Below the pieces are notes generated by a model. It saw only the letters and a program-made list of their open reading frames with translations, had not been told where the DNA came from and did no database searches. This document shows positions 24,331 through 33,979 of a stretch of DNA of 64,000 bases, piece by piece. Positions within the stretch are counted from its first letter, which is position 1. Every line of letters begins with the position of its first letter. The stretch is from NCBI GenBank assembly GCA_018968885.1, contig JAGWZK010000003.1, positions 172,555 through 236,554 of the forward strand, read 5' to 3'. The DNA is from Planctomycetota bacterium. GTDB taxonomy: Bacteria > Planctomycetota > Phycisphaerae > Phycisphaerales > UBA1924. The position numbers were made by a program, and so were the translations under genes.

Positions 24331-25833
24331 ATGCACTCCTCGCTCAAACATCTTCTGCGGACGCTCGGAATGTCGCCGGACCTTGCACCTGATGCGGAGT
24401 CGTGGAAGCGACTGATTGCAGCGCTGGACGGTCTACTGGAGGAAGGAGATTCCGAACGGACTCTACTCATGCACCTTGCACGGCAGGCGACAGAGGATTT
24501 TGTATCGCGCGAGCAGGACTTGAGCAACCGAGTGCAAGCACTGCAGGCAACGGTGGAAGAGCGAACGGCGGCGCTGCGGTTGGCGCAGCATGGTGTTGAA
24601 GCGGCGACGCGGGCCAAGAGTTCCTTCTTGGCGAACATGAGTCATGAGATTCGCACGCCTATGACGGCAATCATGGGATACTCGGATCTGCTGCTGGACC
24701 CGGCCCAGAGCGTCACCGAACGTTCGCTGTGCGTACAGACAATTCGCCGCAATGGTGAGCACCTGCTGGGTGTGATCAATGACATTCTGGACTTGGCAAA
24801 GATTGAGGATGGACGCATCAGTATCGAGCGATCGCCTGTGGATGTTTTCCGGGTGATGGAAGAGCTGACTTCCACCATGCAGGTGAAGGCGCAAGCCCGG
24901 GCGATTACGCTGCGGAGCGAGGTGTGCACGCCATTCCCGGCAACGATCTGCACCGATCCGTTGCGCTTGCAGCAGATTCTGACAAACCTGGTGAGCAATG
25001 CGATCAAGTTCACGGACTGTGGGGGCGTGTGCGTACGGGCATCGCTTGTGCAGAACAATGATCGCGACATGGTGTGCTTTGAGGTGGTTGATACAGGGAT
25101 CGGCATGACCGCCGAACAGATGAGCAGGCTGTATCAACCGTTCACCCAGGTGGACAACTCTTCCACTCGCGCTTTTGGAGGGTCAGGACTGGGATTGACA
25201 ATCTCCAAACGCCTCGCTGCGCTGATGGGCGGAGACATCGAGGTGTCGAGCACGTTGGGAATCGGCACGACCTTTACGCTCAATATTGACGCGGGAGACA
25301 TCGCCAAGGTCCGCATGCTGAAAGAGGCGCCGGGGAGCGTGAGCGCATCTCGGCGTGTGTCTGCACCGCAGGACAACGTGCTTCAGGGTCGAAGGATTCT
25401 GCTGGCTGAGGATGGTCCAGACAATCAGCGTCTGATTTCTCATCACCTGCACCGCGCGGGCGCGGAGCTGGTGGTTGTGGATAACGGGCGGAGCGCAGTT
25501 GAGAAGGTGCTTGAATCTCAAGCCAGAGGCACACCATTTGATGTCATTCTGATGGACATGCAAATGCCGGAACTGGATGGATATGGGGCGACAAGCCAGC
25601 TGCGCAGCCAAGGATGGGGGGGGGCGATCATCGCACTGACAGCGCACGCGCTTCTGGCAGACAAGGACAAATGCATGTCAGTCGGATGCAGTGACTACAT
25701 CACCAAGCCAGTGGACCGTGACACTCTGATCAAAGCATGCGCTCAATGGGCCAACACCTCGGGGCAGTCTTTGAGCGGGTTGGCGTCTGACTCAATAGCG
25801 GATCACCATGAACAAAAGCAACGCGTTGCTTGA
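24331..25833 (+). CDS. Cytosolic hybrid histidine kinase (HisKA-HATPase-REC)
   Basis: A 500-residue soluble kinase starting four bases after the FIST gene. A coiled coil (about 45-90) leads to HisKA with phospho-acceptor His105 in NMSHEIRTPM. The ATPase domain has the N box (LTNLVSNAIKF), G1 (VVDTGIGM), the F box and G2 (GGSGLGLTIS). The REC domain spans about 355-480 with ILLAEDGPDNQRL, phospho-acceptor Asp409 in ILMDMQMPELDGYG, ALTAH and the Lys in YITKPVD. There are no membrane segments and no recognisable sensor domain, so the signal probably comes from the FIST protein. No Hpt domain is present in the window. Confidence 0.92.
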   Translation: MHSSLKHLLRTLGMSPDLAPDAESWKRLIAALDGLLEEGDSERTLLMHLARQATEDFVSREQDLSNRVQALQATVEERTAALRLAQHGVEAATRAKSSFLANMSHEIRTPMTAIMGYSDLLLDPAQSVTERSLCVQTIRRNGEHLLGVINDILDLAKIEDGRISIERSPVDVFRVMEELTSTMQVKAQARAITLRSEVCTPFPATICTDPLRLQQILTNLVSNAIKFTDCGGVCVRASLVQNNDRDMVCFEVVDTGIGMTAEQMSRLYQPFTQVDNSSTRAFGGSGLGLTISKRLAALMGGDIEVSSTLGIGTTFTLNIDAGDIAKVRMLKEAPGSVSASRRVSAPQDNVLQGRRILLAEDGPDNQRLISHHLHRAGAELVVVDNGRSAVEKVLESQARGTPFDVILMDMQMPELDGYGATSQLRSQGWGGAIIALTAHALLADKDKCMSVGCSDYITKPVDRDTLIKACAQWANTSGQSLSGLASDSIADHHEQKQRVA

Positions 25834-25888
25834 AACTCTCACACCGATGCCGTAATCCTCAAGGCGAACCCGAATGGAGTATTGACCG

Positions 25889-27634
25889 TTGACAGAAGTG
25901 AAAGATCCAACTTTGGTTCCAGCGGATACGCCATCCTTCTCCTTGGCAGCAACCATTGAGTCAGTGACCGCGACCCATGCCCAGAGCTTCTCCGTGGATG
26001 TGAGGCAACAACTGCATGTGGTGACCGATCGTCTCGCGGCGGATCCGACTTTGCACGGCGCCATCGTCTTTGATGGCTCCAAGCTGGTGGCCTTGCTTTC
26101 ACGAGAGCGACTGCACACCACGCTGGCACATCGCTTTGGAACTCAGTTGTACGCGCACAAGCCGATCAGCACGTACCTGGAATCTCATGCGGAGCCCCTG
26201 CTCTGCTTGGACTACACGACACCCCTGGCGACAGCGATTGATGCGTCGCTGTCACGACCGGCCTCTTCGAGCTTTGCGCCGATTGTGGTCCGCCGTGCTG
26301 ATGGTCGCTACGCGATGCTGGATGTACGGCAATTGCTGCTCCAGCAGGCAACCGAGCTGCACACGGCAATGCAGCACATCGAAGCGCAGCGACTGGCCAC
26401 CCAGGAGGCGGCGCAGGCCAATAGCGCGTTTCTGGCGAACATGAGCCATGAGCTGCGGATTCCAATGACGGCCATCATCGGATTTGCAGAGCTGCTGGAC
26501 GATCCGGCCCAGTCTGCAGAGGACCGCAGTGTTTCTGTGGAGACGATCCGGCGCAACAGCGAACATCTCCTGAAGATCATCAACGATGTGCTGGACATAT
26601 CAAAGTTTGAGGCCGGACGGCTGACGTTGGATCCTCGGCCCGTGTCACTTGTGCAAATTGTCGAAGATGTGGCGACGCTGCTGAGATTGCAAGCACAGGA
26701 ACGGGGTTTGAGCATTGAAACATCCTACCGCTTTCCACTGCCAGCACGGATGATTGCTGATGCCGGCAAAGTGCGGCAGATGCTGATCAACCTTGTGGGG
26801 AACGCCGTGAAATTCACCGAGAGCGGGTTTGTGCGCATTAGCGCGCAACACCTGACCAGCGATGAGCCGGGGGGCTCGATCGTGCGGATCGCCATCAGTG
26901 ACTCGGGCATTGGCATGACCCCTGAGCAGATGAACAAACTGTTTGTGGCCTTTGTGCAGGCGGATCGTTCGACGGCTGGGCGATTTGGAGGCACCGGGCT
27001 GGGGCTGACGATCGCGCGGCAACTGGCGCAGTTGATGCACGGAGACGTCAGCGTGCAGAGTGCGCCGGGGCAGGGCTCAACATTCACGATTGAATTGAAA
27101 CTTGAGCCGGATCTGACGGCGGGGCAGGTGGGATCGCTGACTGAGGCGCTGACTATGGCGCAAAGTGATGAGCAGAGGCGACAGATTGCGCAGTTGGCCT
27201 CGACGGCACCATTGAACTGCCGCGTCCTGGTGGCGGAGGATGGGGTCGATAATCAGAGATTGATCGGGTATCACCTCAAGCGATCCGGAGCGACTGTTGA
27301 GTTTGCCGATCACGGAGGAGTGGCGCTGGAGAAAGCGCTGCGCGAGCGGGATGCGGGTAAGCCCTTTGATGTCATTCTGATGGATATGCAGATGCCGCAG
27401 CTGGATGGATATGCCGCTGCGTCGATGCTGAGGAGGCACGGCTTGTACACACCAATCATCGCGATTACTGCACACGCGATGAGTGGTGATCGGGACAAGT
27501 GCATTGAAGCGGGTTGCGACGACTATCTGAGCAAGCCGATTTCGAGTACGGCGATTGTGGCGGCGTGCCAGCGCTGGTTGGGCAAACCCACGATCCATGC
27601 CGACACCATGGCTGCATGGGCCAAGGCGGCGTAA
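25889..27634 (+). CDS. Hybrid histidine kinase with N-terminal CBS-like sensor
   Basis: A 581-residue soluble kinase and paralogue of the preceding gene. The start is TTG at 25889 with GGAG nine bases upstream. Residues about 30-150 resemble a degenerate CBS-pair sensor (GAIVFDGSKLVALLSRERL, APIVVRRADGRYAMLDVRQL). HisKA has His187 in NMSHELRIPM, where the usual Thr of RTP is Ile. The ATPase has LINLVGNAVKF, ISDSGIGM and GGTGLGLTIA. The REC domain (about 445-565) has VAEDGVDNQRL, Asp499 in ILMDMQMPQLDGY and YLSKPIS. The tandem arrangement with FIST suggests a shared pathway, perhaps two inputs to one output. Confidence 0.9.
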   Translation: MTEVKDPTLVPADTPSFSLAATIESVTATHAQSFSVDVRQQLHVVTDRLAADPTLHGAIVFDGSKLVALLSRERLHTTLAHRFGTQLYAHKPISTYLESHAEPLLCLDYTTPLATAIDASLSRPASSSFAPIVVRRADGRYAMLDVRQLLLQQATELHTAMQHIEAQRLATQEAAQANSAFLANMSHELRIPMTAIIGFAELLDDPAQSAEDRSVSVETIRRNSEHLLKIINDVLDISKFEAGRLTLDPRPVSLVQIVEDVATLLRLQAQERGLSIETSYRFPLPARMIADAGKVRQMLINLVGNAVKFTESGFVRISAQHLTSDEPGGSIVRIAISDSGIGMTPEQMNKLFVAFVQADRSTAGRFGGTGLGLTIARQLAQLMHGDVSVQSAPGQGSTFTIELKLEPDLTAGQVGSLTEALTMAQSDEQRRQIAQLASTAPLNCRVLVAEDGVDNQRLIGYHLKRSGATVEFADHGGVALEKALRERDAGKPFDVILMDMQMPQLDGYAAASMLRRHGLYTPIIAITAHAMSGDRDKCIEAGCDDYLSKPISSTAIVAACQRWLGKPTIHADTMAAWAKAA

Positions 27635-27649
27635 CCACAGGATCGGAAC

Positions 27650-28495
27650 TCAAAAGCGTTTGTGCGCTGGTCGTTCGCCTGGTCCGCTGACACCGAGGAT
27701 CGCGCGTGCTAACGCAAGATCGGAAGCCCGCGTGATCTTGAGATTGCGGGGATCGCCAGGAATGACCTCGACGGATTCGCCGAGGCGCTCGACGAGTCCA
27801 GAATCGTCGGTGCTGGAGAGATCTTTCTGGGCATAGGCCCGTTCAAAAAGGGCGCGCTGGAAGACCTGCGGCGTCTGCACCATCACGACATCTCGGCGAT
27901 CAACGGCCGAGGCGACAACGCGGCGCGATTTGGGTGAGGTGTCGCTGCCGAGAATACGGGCGACCGGGTCTTCATCGTCGGTGTGAGCGGCTTCTTCGCG
28001 GACCTTTTTCAGCGTGTCAGAGACATCGAGTGCGGGGATCACGGCAGGTACACGGGCAGCACGCTCAAAGACCATCTGAATCAGGTCATTGCCGATGCAG
28101 GGTCTAGCGGCATCGTGCACAGCGATGTGGGTGATGTCGGCGGAGGTAGGCAGTGACTTCAAGTGCGCCAGCGCGGCCTGGACACTTTGATATCGCTCGG
28201 CTACTCCACCCTTGCAAAGGTGGGCACCCATAATCCCAAGGCGATCACCATGACGATGTTTGAACTCGGCGAAACCCTCGGCATCGTGCGGACCGGGGAC
28301 GATGATGATGCGGATCAGAGGGCCGATCTCGGGGTGGTTGACGAAGGCCTCCAGCGTCCGCTGCAGAACGGGACGACCACCAAGGTCCTCATCGAGTTTG
28401 CTCCGCAGTCCGCCAGACGCGGCATAGCGCGAGCCAGATCCGGCTGCGGGGACGATGAGGGCGACTTTCATGTCGGCAAGAGCATCAACGGACAT
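27650..28495 (-). CDS. ispD: 2-C-methyl-D-erythritol 4-phosphate cytidylyltransferase
   Basis: Third step of the MEP isoprenoid pathway (MEP + CTP to CDP-ME); 281 aa, somewhat longer than the usual 230-240. The CTP-binding N-terminus is VALIVPAAGSGSRY with the downstream Lys in LRSKLDEDLGGRPVL. VAVHDAARPC is the conserved DAARP motif. VMVQTPQVFQRALFERAY and TDDSGLVERLGESVEVIPGD match IspD closely. Extra residues lie around 170-195 (EEAAHTDDEDPVARIL). No RBS is clear; ATG 28471 is a possible alternative start. It is convergent with the second kinase and divergent from the MscS gene. Confidence 0.92.
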   Translation of the reverse strand: MSVDALADMKVALIVPAAGSGSRYAASGGLRSKLDEDLGGRPVLQRTLEAFVNHPEIGPLIRIIIVPGPHDAEGFAEFKHRHGDRLGIMGAHLCKGGVAERYQSVQAALAHLKSLPTSADITHIAVHDAARPCIGNDLIQMVFERAARVPAVIPALDVSDTLKKVREEAAHTDDEDPVARILGSDTSPKSRRVVASAVDRRDVVMVQTPQVFQRALFERAYAQKDLSSTDDSGLVERLGESVEVIPGDPRNLKITRASDLALARAILGVSGPGERPAHKRF

Positions 28496-28554
28496 GCGTA
28501 AGCGTATTCTGCCGCGATGACGGCCACGCCGTCACATACACAGGAGTGATCCTC

Positions 28555-29520
28555 ATGCTGACACTGGCATTGCAATCGGCAGCAGACAAAGCAAGCATCA
28601 TTAACAAGACGACGGAAGCAGTCACCAAGCAAGGGGAGATTACACCGACAGATGCCGCCAACCAGACTGTGGCCGCGACTGGAAGTGGCGTCGATTGGGC
28701 AGCGCGCCTGGCGGAAAAGGGATTTGACTGGGCGGTGGATAAAGGACCGTCGATCATCGCGGCATTAGTGATCCTGTTTATCGCGTGGATCATCGCCGGG
28801 TGGTTGCGGCGCTTGATCATCACCGCGACCAACAGGACCCATGTCGATGCGACGCTGGGCAAGTTTCTGGGCAACTTGGCCAAGTGGGCAGTGCTGGGCT
28901 TTTCGGTAACGATCTGCTTGACGGTGCTGGGGATTCCAGCGACGACGTTTGCTGCGGTCGTCGCGGCGATCGGTCTGGCAGTTGGCTTGGCCCTGCAGGG
29001 CAACCTTGGCAACCTGGCCAGTGGCGTGTTGCTGCTCATCTTCCGCCCTTTCAAGGTCGGTGATTCGGTGATTGTGGCGGGGCAGGCCGGTGTGGTGGAA
29101 TCGATTGATCTGTTTACGACGAACTTGGATACGGCGGACAACCGCCGCGTGATCGTGCCCAACGGGGCGATCTGCGGCGGCGTGATTGAGAACCAATCCC
29201 ACCACGAGCGCCGTTGCCTGACCATCATCGTGCAGACTTCCGGCGCACTCGAACTGAATCAGACCCAGGCGGCGTTGGAGGCAGCAGCTCGCTCATTCGC
29301 GGGCAAGTACAACGGAGCGCTGACCGATCCGGCGCCCGCCGTGGGCTTGATGGAGATTGCTCCCGCGTCGACCTGGAGCATCGGTGTGTGGATCAGCACT
29401 GCGGCGTTCGCCGCCGCCAAGCCCGTGCTGCTTGCGGAAGTGAAGCATGCCATAGACAAGGGCGGCCTTGGTGTGCCGCCCCCTGTCACGAATATCAGTG
29501 TGGTGGCGATGCCCAAGTGA
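28555..29520 (+). CDS. Small-conductance mechanosensitive channel (MscS family)
   Basis: A 321-residue inner-membrane channel releasing solutes under osmotic downshock. ATG 28555 follows AGGAG by eight bases. A Thr/Ala-rich periplasmic N-terminus precedes three membrane segments (about 65-90, 115-135 and the pore helix about 137-165). The pore helix AAIGLAVGLALQGNLGNLASG matches MscS TM3 in part. The following beta domain has RPFKVGDSVIVAG and GVVESIDLFTTNLDTADNRRVIVPNG. The length is close to E. coli MscS. It appears to be a single-gene unit. Confidence 0.93.
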   Translation: MLTLALQSAADKASIINKTTEAVTKQGEITPTDAANQTVAATGSGVDWAARLAEKGFDWAVDKGPSIIAALVILFIAWIIAGWLRRLIITATNRTHVDATLGKFLGNLAKWAVLGFSVTICLTVLGIPATTFAAVVAAIGLAVGLALQGNLGNLASGVLLLIFRPFKVGDSVIVAGQAGVVESIDLFTTNLDTADNRRVIVPNGAICGGVIENQSHHERRCLTIIVQTSGALELNQTQAALEAAARSFAGKYNGALTDPAPAVGLMEIAPASTWSIGVWISTAAFAAAKPVLLAEVKHAIDKGGLGVPPPVTNISVVAMPK

Positions 29521-29541
29521 GCACCGCCGCAGACCGCGGCC

Positions 29542-31044
29542 TTACTCAGCATCAAGCATCGCGGCAAGCAGGCGGGTGCCCCAGCCCGTCGGGCCATCCA
29601 CGAACATGCCCTTGTTGCTTTCCGTCGCGTGCACACCCGCGATGTCCAGGTGGCACCAGGGGATGTTCTCCTTGACGAAGTACGACAGGAACGCCGCGCC
29701 CTGAATCGGATGGGCCTTGCGGTTGGGGTTGCTGTTGAGAATGTCGGCGATCGGGCTCTTCATGAGCTCGCGATACTCCTCGTGCATGGGGAGGCGCCAG
29801 ACGCGCTCGCCACTGGCTTTGCTGGCTTGCTCGAGCTTGGCACGCAGGTTGTCATCCTCGCAGAACATGCCGGCATAGGTGGAGCCGAGGGCGACGACCA
29901 CGCCACCGGTGAGGGTGGCGAGATCGATGATGTATGCAGGATTTTCTTTCTCGCAGGCCCAGCAGAGGGCATCAGCGAGAACAAGGCGACCCTCAGCATC
30001 GGTGTTGGTCACTTCCACCGTCACACCGTTGCGATAGGTGAGGACATCGTCGGGGCGGTAAGCCTCATCGCTGATGGAGTTTTCGGCGACAGCCAGCAGC
30101 GCGATCACGGGGCGCTTGGGCTTGATGACGGTGGCGATGGCGTGCATGGCACCGAGCACAGCGCAGCCACCATCCTTGTCTCGCTTCATGCCGACCATGC
30201 CGTTGTTGATCTTCAGTGACAAGCCGCCGGTGTCGTAGGTCATGGTCTTGCCGACGAGAATCGCGGGCTTACCCCGACCACCGCCCGCTGGGCGATACTC
30301 CAGACGGATCATGCACGGCTTGTTTTCGCTGGCCTTGCCGACGTTGATCAGGCCCTCGAACTTCTCACGCTCCAGATCCGCGCCCTCGAAAATCTTGACC
30401 TTCAGGCCGGTTTGCCGCGCCATCTTGACTGCCTGCTGGGCCATCCAGCCCGTCGTCGCCACATTGGGCGGAGTCTGGCTCAATGTCCGGCAGAAATTTG
30501 CGCTCTCGGCGATGGCCACGCCGCGCTTGATCTGAGCCACGTCGCCTGCAGCAACTTTGACTTTCAGGGGCAGGCGCTTGATCGGCTCCTTCTGCCCTGT
30601 GCCTTTGAAGTGATCACAGACCCAGCCGAGCAGGCCGAGACCTTCACCAAAGGACTGAGCCCCGGCTTCGGCGTCAAACTTCTTCACCTCGCCGAGTGCG
30701 CCGGAGAGATCGATCTCGACCATGCCGGTTTCTTTGTTGGCGACGCAGCGGCGGCCAATGGCGGCAGCAACGGCACGCATGGAACCAGATTCGAACTTGT
30801 CCTTGGCTCCCAGCCCAACCAGCATGATGCGGGTGATGGCGTTCTTGCTGCCCGCCTTGGTCGCCGGGTAGGCCTCGCTGACGGTGCCCAGATCGCCGGT
30901 GGATTCGGTGCGAGTGAGTGCCGCGGCGGCAACGCCACCGATGTCGCGCGAAGCGGAGGCCTTGTCGAGCTTGGCATCCTTGAAGTATCCAAGGACCAGC
31001 GTGGAAGGGGAACCGGTGGAAACGATGCTGATGGATTTGAACAT
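29542..31044 (-). CDS. pepA: Leucyl aminopeptidase (M17)
   Basis: Cytosolic two-metal aminopeptidase that removes N-terminal residues from peptides; 500 aa. ATG 31044 begins FKSISIVSTGSPS. The catalytic C-terminal half has the metal- and substrate-binding Lys in VGKTMTYDTGGLSLK and the family signature NTDAEGRLVLADAL. IIDLATLTGGVVVALGS and PIQGAAFLSYFV are also conserved. It is the last gene of the long minus-strand block and starts 34 bases after argS. It may share peptide-turnover roles with the upstream clpS gene. Confidence 0.95.
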   Translation of the reverse strand: MFKSISIVSTGSPSTLVLGYFKDAKLDKASASRDIGGVAAAALTRTESTGDLGTVSEAYPATKAGSKNAITRIMLVGLGAKDKFESGSMRAVAAAIGRRCVANKETGMVEIDLSGALGEVKKFDAEAGAQSFGEGLGLLGWVCDHFKGTGQKEPIKRLPLKVKVAAGDVAQIKRGVAIAESANFCRTLSQTPPNVATTGWMAQQAVKMARQTGLKVKIFEGADLEREKFEGLINVGKASENKPCMIRLEYRPAGGGRGKPAILVGKTMTYDTGGLSLKINNGMVGMKRDKDGGCAVLGAMHAIATVIKPKRPVIALLAVAENSISDEAYRPDDVLTYRNGVTVEVTNTDAEGRLVLADALCWACEKENPAYIIDLATLTGGVVVALGSTYAGMFCEDDNLRAKLEQASKASGERVWRLPMHEEYRELMKSPIADILNSNPNRKAHPIQGAAFLSYFVKENIPWCHLDIAGVHATESNKGMFVDGPTGWGTRLLAAMLDAE

Positions 31045-31078
31045 GGGACGGGAAGGTATGCTCCATCCACTGTCCACA

Positions 31079-32965
31079 TCACATGCGTTCCAAGGGAGGA
31101 ATGCCCAAGGTCACCAGGCCGTCGGAGAGGATTCGGCCTGTCAGATCGCATAAGCGCAAGCGGGCATCGCGGGTTGAAGCGGAAACATCGTCCTTCAACA
31201 CCGGGCATGCTTCGTAGAAACTGGCGAAGGCCGACGCCACGTCGTAGAGGTACCCGCACATGCGGTGCGGCTCAAGGGTGTCGGCGACCTGCTCAATCAC
31301 ACCCGGATAGCGCAGGAGGGCCAGAGCGAGGGTCTTTTCCTGCGGGGCGTTCGGTGCGAACAGCGCACCCTTCCAGTTGGTGTCCACACCCTTTTCCGAG
31401 GCCTTGCGGAAAATGCTCTTGATGCGCACGAGGGCGTTGAGGAGATACGGGCCGGTGTTGCCCTCAAAGGCGACCATGCGATCAAAATCAAAGACATAGT
31501 CCTTGACACGATCGTTGGAAAGATCGGCATACTTGAGCGCGGCGACACCCAGCACTTCGGCGATCTCACGCTGCTGACTCGCTGGCATTTCGGTGTTGCG
31601 GCTGGCCACCTCAGCCAGCGCCTTCTGCACCGCTTCCTCGATCACATCGTTGAGCTTGACACTTTCGCCGCTGCGGGTCTTGAAGGGCTTGCCATCCTTG
31701 CCCAGCACGGTGCCGAAGGCGGCGTGATCCATCCTCGCCACCGCCCCACTGTCCTTGCCGGTGAGAATGGTGGCGTAACCAGCGCGGGTGGCGGCTTTGA
31801 AGACCTGATCAAAGTGCTGGGCCTGCCGCGCATCCACGGCATAGACGACGCGACCTGCACCCAGCTTCTGCACGCGGCGGCGAATGGCGGCAAGATCGGT
31901 GGTGGCGTAGAGATAGCCGCCGTCGCTCTTGCGCACCAGACACGCTTCGCGAATCGGCTGGCCATCTTCGCCAGTGCGTGTGCCCTGAACAAAGACGACG
32001 AGGGCACCGTCCGATTCCTCGGCAATCTTGCGATTGACCAGATCGTCGACCAGAGGCCCGAGTTCATCTGCGTAACTGGACTCGCCCGCAGTCGCTTCGT
32101 TGGTTACGTTGGCGTGAAGGCGCTTGCACACGGCGAGGACATCGCTCATAGTGCAGTCGTAAATCGCTTTCCACACGGCGATGGTGGCGGGATCCTGGGA
32201 TTGCAGGCGGACCAGCGTCTGCCGCGCATGGGTGAAGGCCTCGGTGGCGCCATGCACCTGCTCTTCCACTTCAGCTAGGGCCTTGGGTCCGAGCCCAAAC
32301 TTCTTGACCGCTTCCAGCCCGGCAAGATCTCGCTCGCATTCCTGCTGGGCACGCTTGTAGAGCTTCTCCAGGCGATCGAGGGTGAGGGTGGCCGGGTTCA
32401 GCCGCCCCGCCGCCTGCTCCGCCATCAACTTGCCCGTCACCATGGCAATGGGAAGGCCCCAATCGCCGACGTGATTCTGGCGGATAACGCGAATGCCTTG
32501 GCGTTCGAACGTGCGCGCAAGGGCATCGCCGATGACGATGGAGCGCAGGTGGCCGATGTGGGCTTGCTTGGCGAGATTCACGCCGCAGACATCGACCACG
32601 ATGGTTGCATCGGCGACTTGCTCAACACCCAAGCCAGGAGTGTCGAGAGCCACGAGAGACGCGGCGAGTGCGGCTGACTTCAGCGTGATATTGATGAAGC
32701 CGGGACCAGCGATGGATTTGTCGTTGAAGGGTTCGGCGATGTCAGAAAGTTCGAGTTTGGCGACGATGGCCTGGGCAATCTCGCGCGGCGGCTTACCGAT
32801 CCGCTTGGAAAGCCCCATCGCAGCGTTGGATTGAAAATCACCCAGCGCGGCGTTCTTGTTCACCGTCACCAAAGGATCGATCTCGCCATTCAGATCCGGG
32901 AAAGCGGCCCGGATTGCGGCGACAAAGCGTGCGGACAAGATGGCAAGAGGATCGGCAGCAGACAT
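31079..32965 (-). CDS. argS: Arginyl-tRNA synthetase
   Basis: Class I aminoacyl-tRNA synthetase charging tRNA-Arg; 628 aa. ATG 32965 gives the N-terminal additional domain (about 1-110), followed by the HIGH motif in NLAKQAHIGHLRSIVIGD. The KMSKS position reads FKTRSGESVKLNDV, the degenerate form common in ArgS. The anticodon-binding DALR domain is at the C-terminus (ALALLRYPGVIEQVADTLEP, SFYEACPVL). It ends near RILSDGLVTLGIPPLERM, a typical ArgS terminus. It is essential housekeeping within the trpE-clpS-argS-pepA block. Confidence 0.96.
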   Translation of the reverse strand: MSAADPLAILSARFVAAIRAAFPDLNGEIDPLVTVNKNAALGDFQSNAAMGLSKRIGKPPREIAQAIVAKLELSDIAEPFNDKSIAGPGFINITLKSAALAASLVALDTPGLGVEQVADATIVVDVCGVNLAKQAHIGHLRSIVIGDALARTFERQGIRVIRQNHVGDWGLPIAMVTGKLMAEQAAGRLNPATLTLDRLEKLYKRAQQECERDLAGLEAVKKFGLGPKALAEVEEQVHGATEAFTHARQTLVRLQSQDPATIAVWKAIYDCTMSDVLAVCKRLHANVTNEATAGESSYADELGPLVDDLVNRKIAEESDGALVVFVQGTRTGEDGQPIREACLVRKSDGGYLYATTDLAAIRRRVQKLGAGRVVYAVDARQAQHFDQVFKAATRAGYATILTGKDSGAVARMDHAAFGTVLGKDGKPFKTRSGESVKLNDVIEEAVQKALAEVASRNTEMPASQQREIAEVLGVAALKYADLSNDRVKDYVFDFDRMVAFEGNTGPYLLNALVRIKSIFRKASEKGVDTNWKGALFAPNAPQEKTLALALLRYPGVIEQVADTLEPHRMCGYLYDVASAFASFYEACPVLKDDVSASTRDARLRLCDLTGRILSDGLVTLGIPPLERM

Positions 32966-33031
32966 GGGAGAGGAGGGTAGGGAAGCCACACCCGTCCTTG
33001 ACAGCCCCTCTCCCAATCGCACCAGCGAGGT

Positions 33032-33979
33032 TTACGCCTCCGGCGGTTCAAATTCCGGCACTTCATTGTTCAGTACGCGCCACACATCGCGCACCACCCA
33101 CGCCATCTCGCGTTGGGCACTGAGCGTGCATGAAGCCAGGTGAGGCAAAAGGCGGACATTGGGGAGGCCCAGGAGCGGGCTTCCGGACTCGATTGGTTCG
33201 GGATCGTGAACATCGAGGGTGGCCCGGGCGTTGGGATGCTCTTTGAGGAATCGGGAGAGGGCAACGGGGTCAATCACCGTGCCGCGAGAAGTGTTGATGA
33301 GCGTGACGTCTGATTTCATGCGCCCGAGAGCAAAGCCATCGATCAGATGGCGGTTCTCATCGCGCCCATCGACGTGAAGCGTGATGACATCCGACTGGGC
33401 CAGAAGTTCCTCACGCAGCACGGGACGCGCGGTCGAACGCCAATCCGGCGGCATCGAGAGCAAGTCGTGATACATCACGTGCGCCCCAATCGCGGCGAGC
33501 ACTCTTGCCACGCGCCGCCCGATGCGGCCGAAGCCATAAATGCCAAAGACCAGTTCGCTAATCTGCTTTCTGCCCACATAAGTCCGACGCAGAGTGTTCC
33601 ACTCCTGCTGACTCACTGGCGCGGCAAGATCTATACGCGGCCGCACCGCATCCATCATCAACGCAATCACATACTCCGTGACGGCCTGCACGTTGGCCTC
33701 GGGGGTGTACACGACCTTGATGCACCGTCTGCGACATTCCGCAACATCGATGTTGTCCAACCCTACACCGCCGCGAGCCACGACCTTCACCTGTGGACAG
33801 CGATCCAACAACGCCGCGTTGACCTGGGTATATGTTCGCACCACCAGACCACTCGCCCGCGCCAGCAAGTCTGCAGCTCGTGCATCATCCACACCGCACT
33901 GCACCAATTCACACCGCTCACCCAGCCACGCGGCACATTCGGGGTCCAAGTGTTCAGTCTGAATCACCAGATGCTTCAC
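33032..33979 (-). CDS. D-isomer-specific 2-hydroxyacid dehydrogenase (SerA-like)
   Basis: A 315-residue NAD-dependent dehydrogenase. The N-terminal substrate domain contains LVVRTYTQVNAALLDRCP and VVARGGVGLDNIDV. The Rossmann domain has the NAD motif GIYGFGRIGRRVARVLAAIG, then LINTSRGTVIDP. The catalytic Arg, Glu (VHDPEPIE) and His (LLPHLAS) positions are present. It lacks the C-terminal ACT domain of full SerA, so it could be phosphoglycerate dehydrogenase of the short type or act on glycerate or another 2-hydroxyacid. Its start overlaps the clpS stop as ATGA. Confidence 0.85.
   Translation of the reverse strand: MKHLVIQTEHLDPECAAWLGERCELVQCGVDDARAADLLARASGLVVRTYTQVNAALLDRCPQVKVVARGGVGLDNIDVAECRRRCIKVVYTPEANVQAVTEYVIALMMDAVRPRIDLAAPVSQQEWNTLRRTYVGRKQISELVFGIYGFGRIGRRVARVLAAIGAHVMYHDLLSMPPDWRSTARPVLREELLAQSDVITLHVDGRDENRHLIDGFALGRMKSDVTLINTSRGTVIDPVALSRFLKEHPNARATLDVHDPEPIESGSPLLGLPNVRLLPHLASCTLSAQREMAWVVRDVWRVLNNEVPEFEPPEA

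Noticed and set aside
29526..29540. Short hairpin GCCGC-AGACC-GCGGC between the convergent mscS-type gene and pepA
   Set aside because: Only five base pairs and no T-run; not convincing as a terminator.
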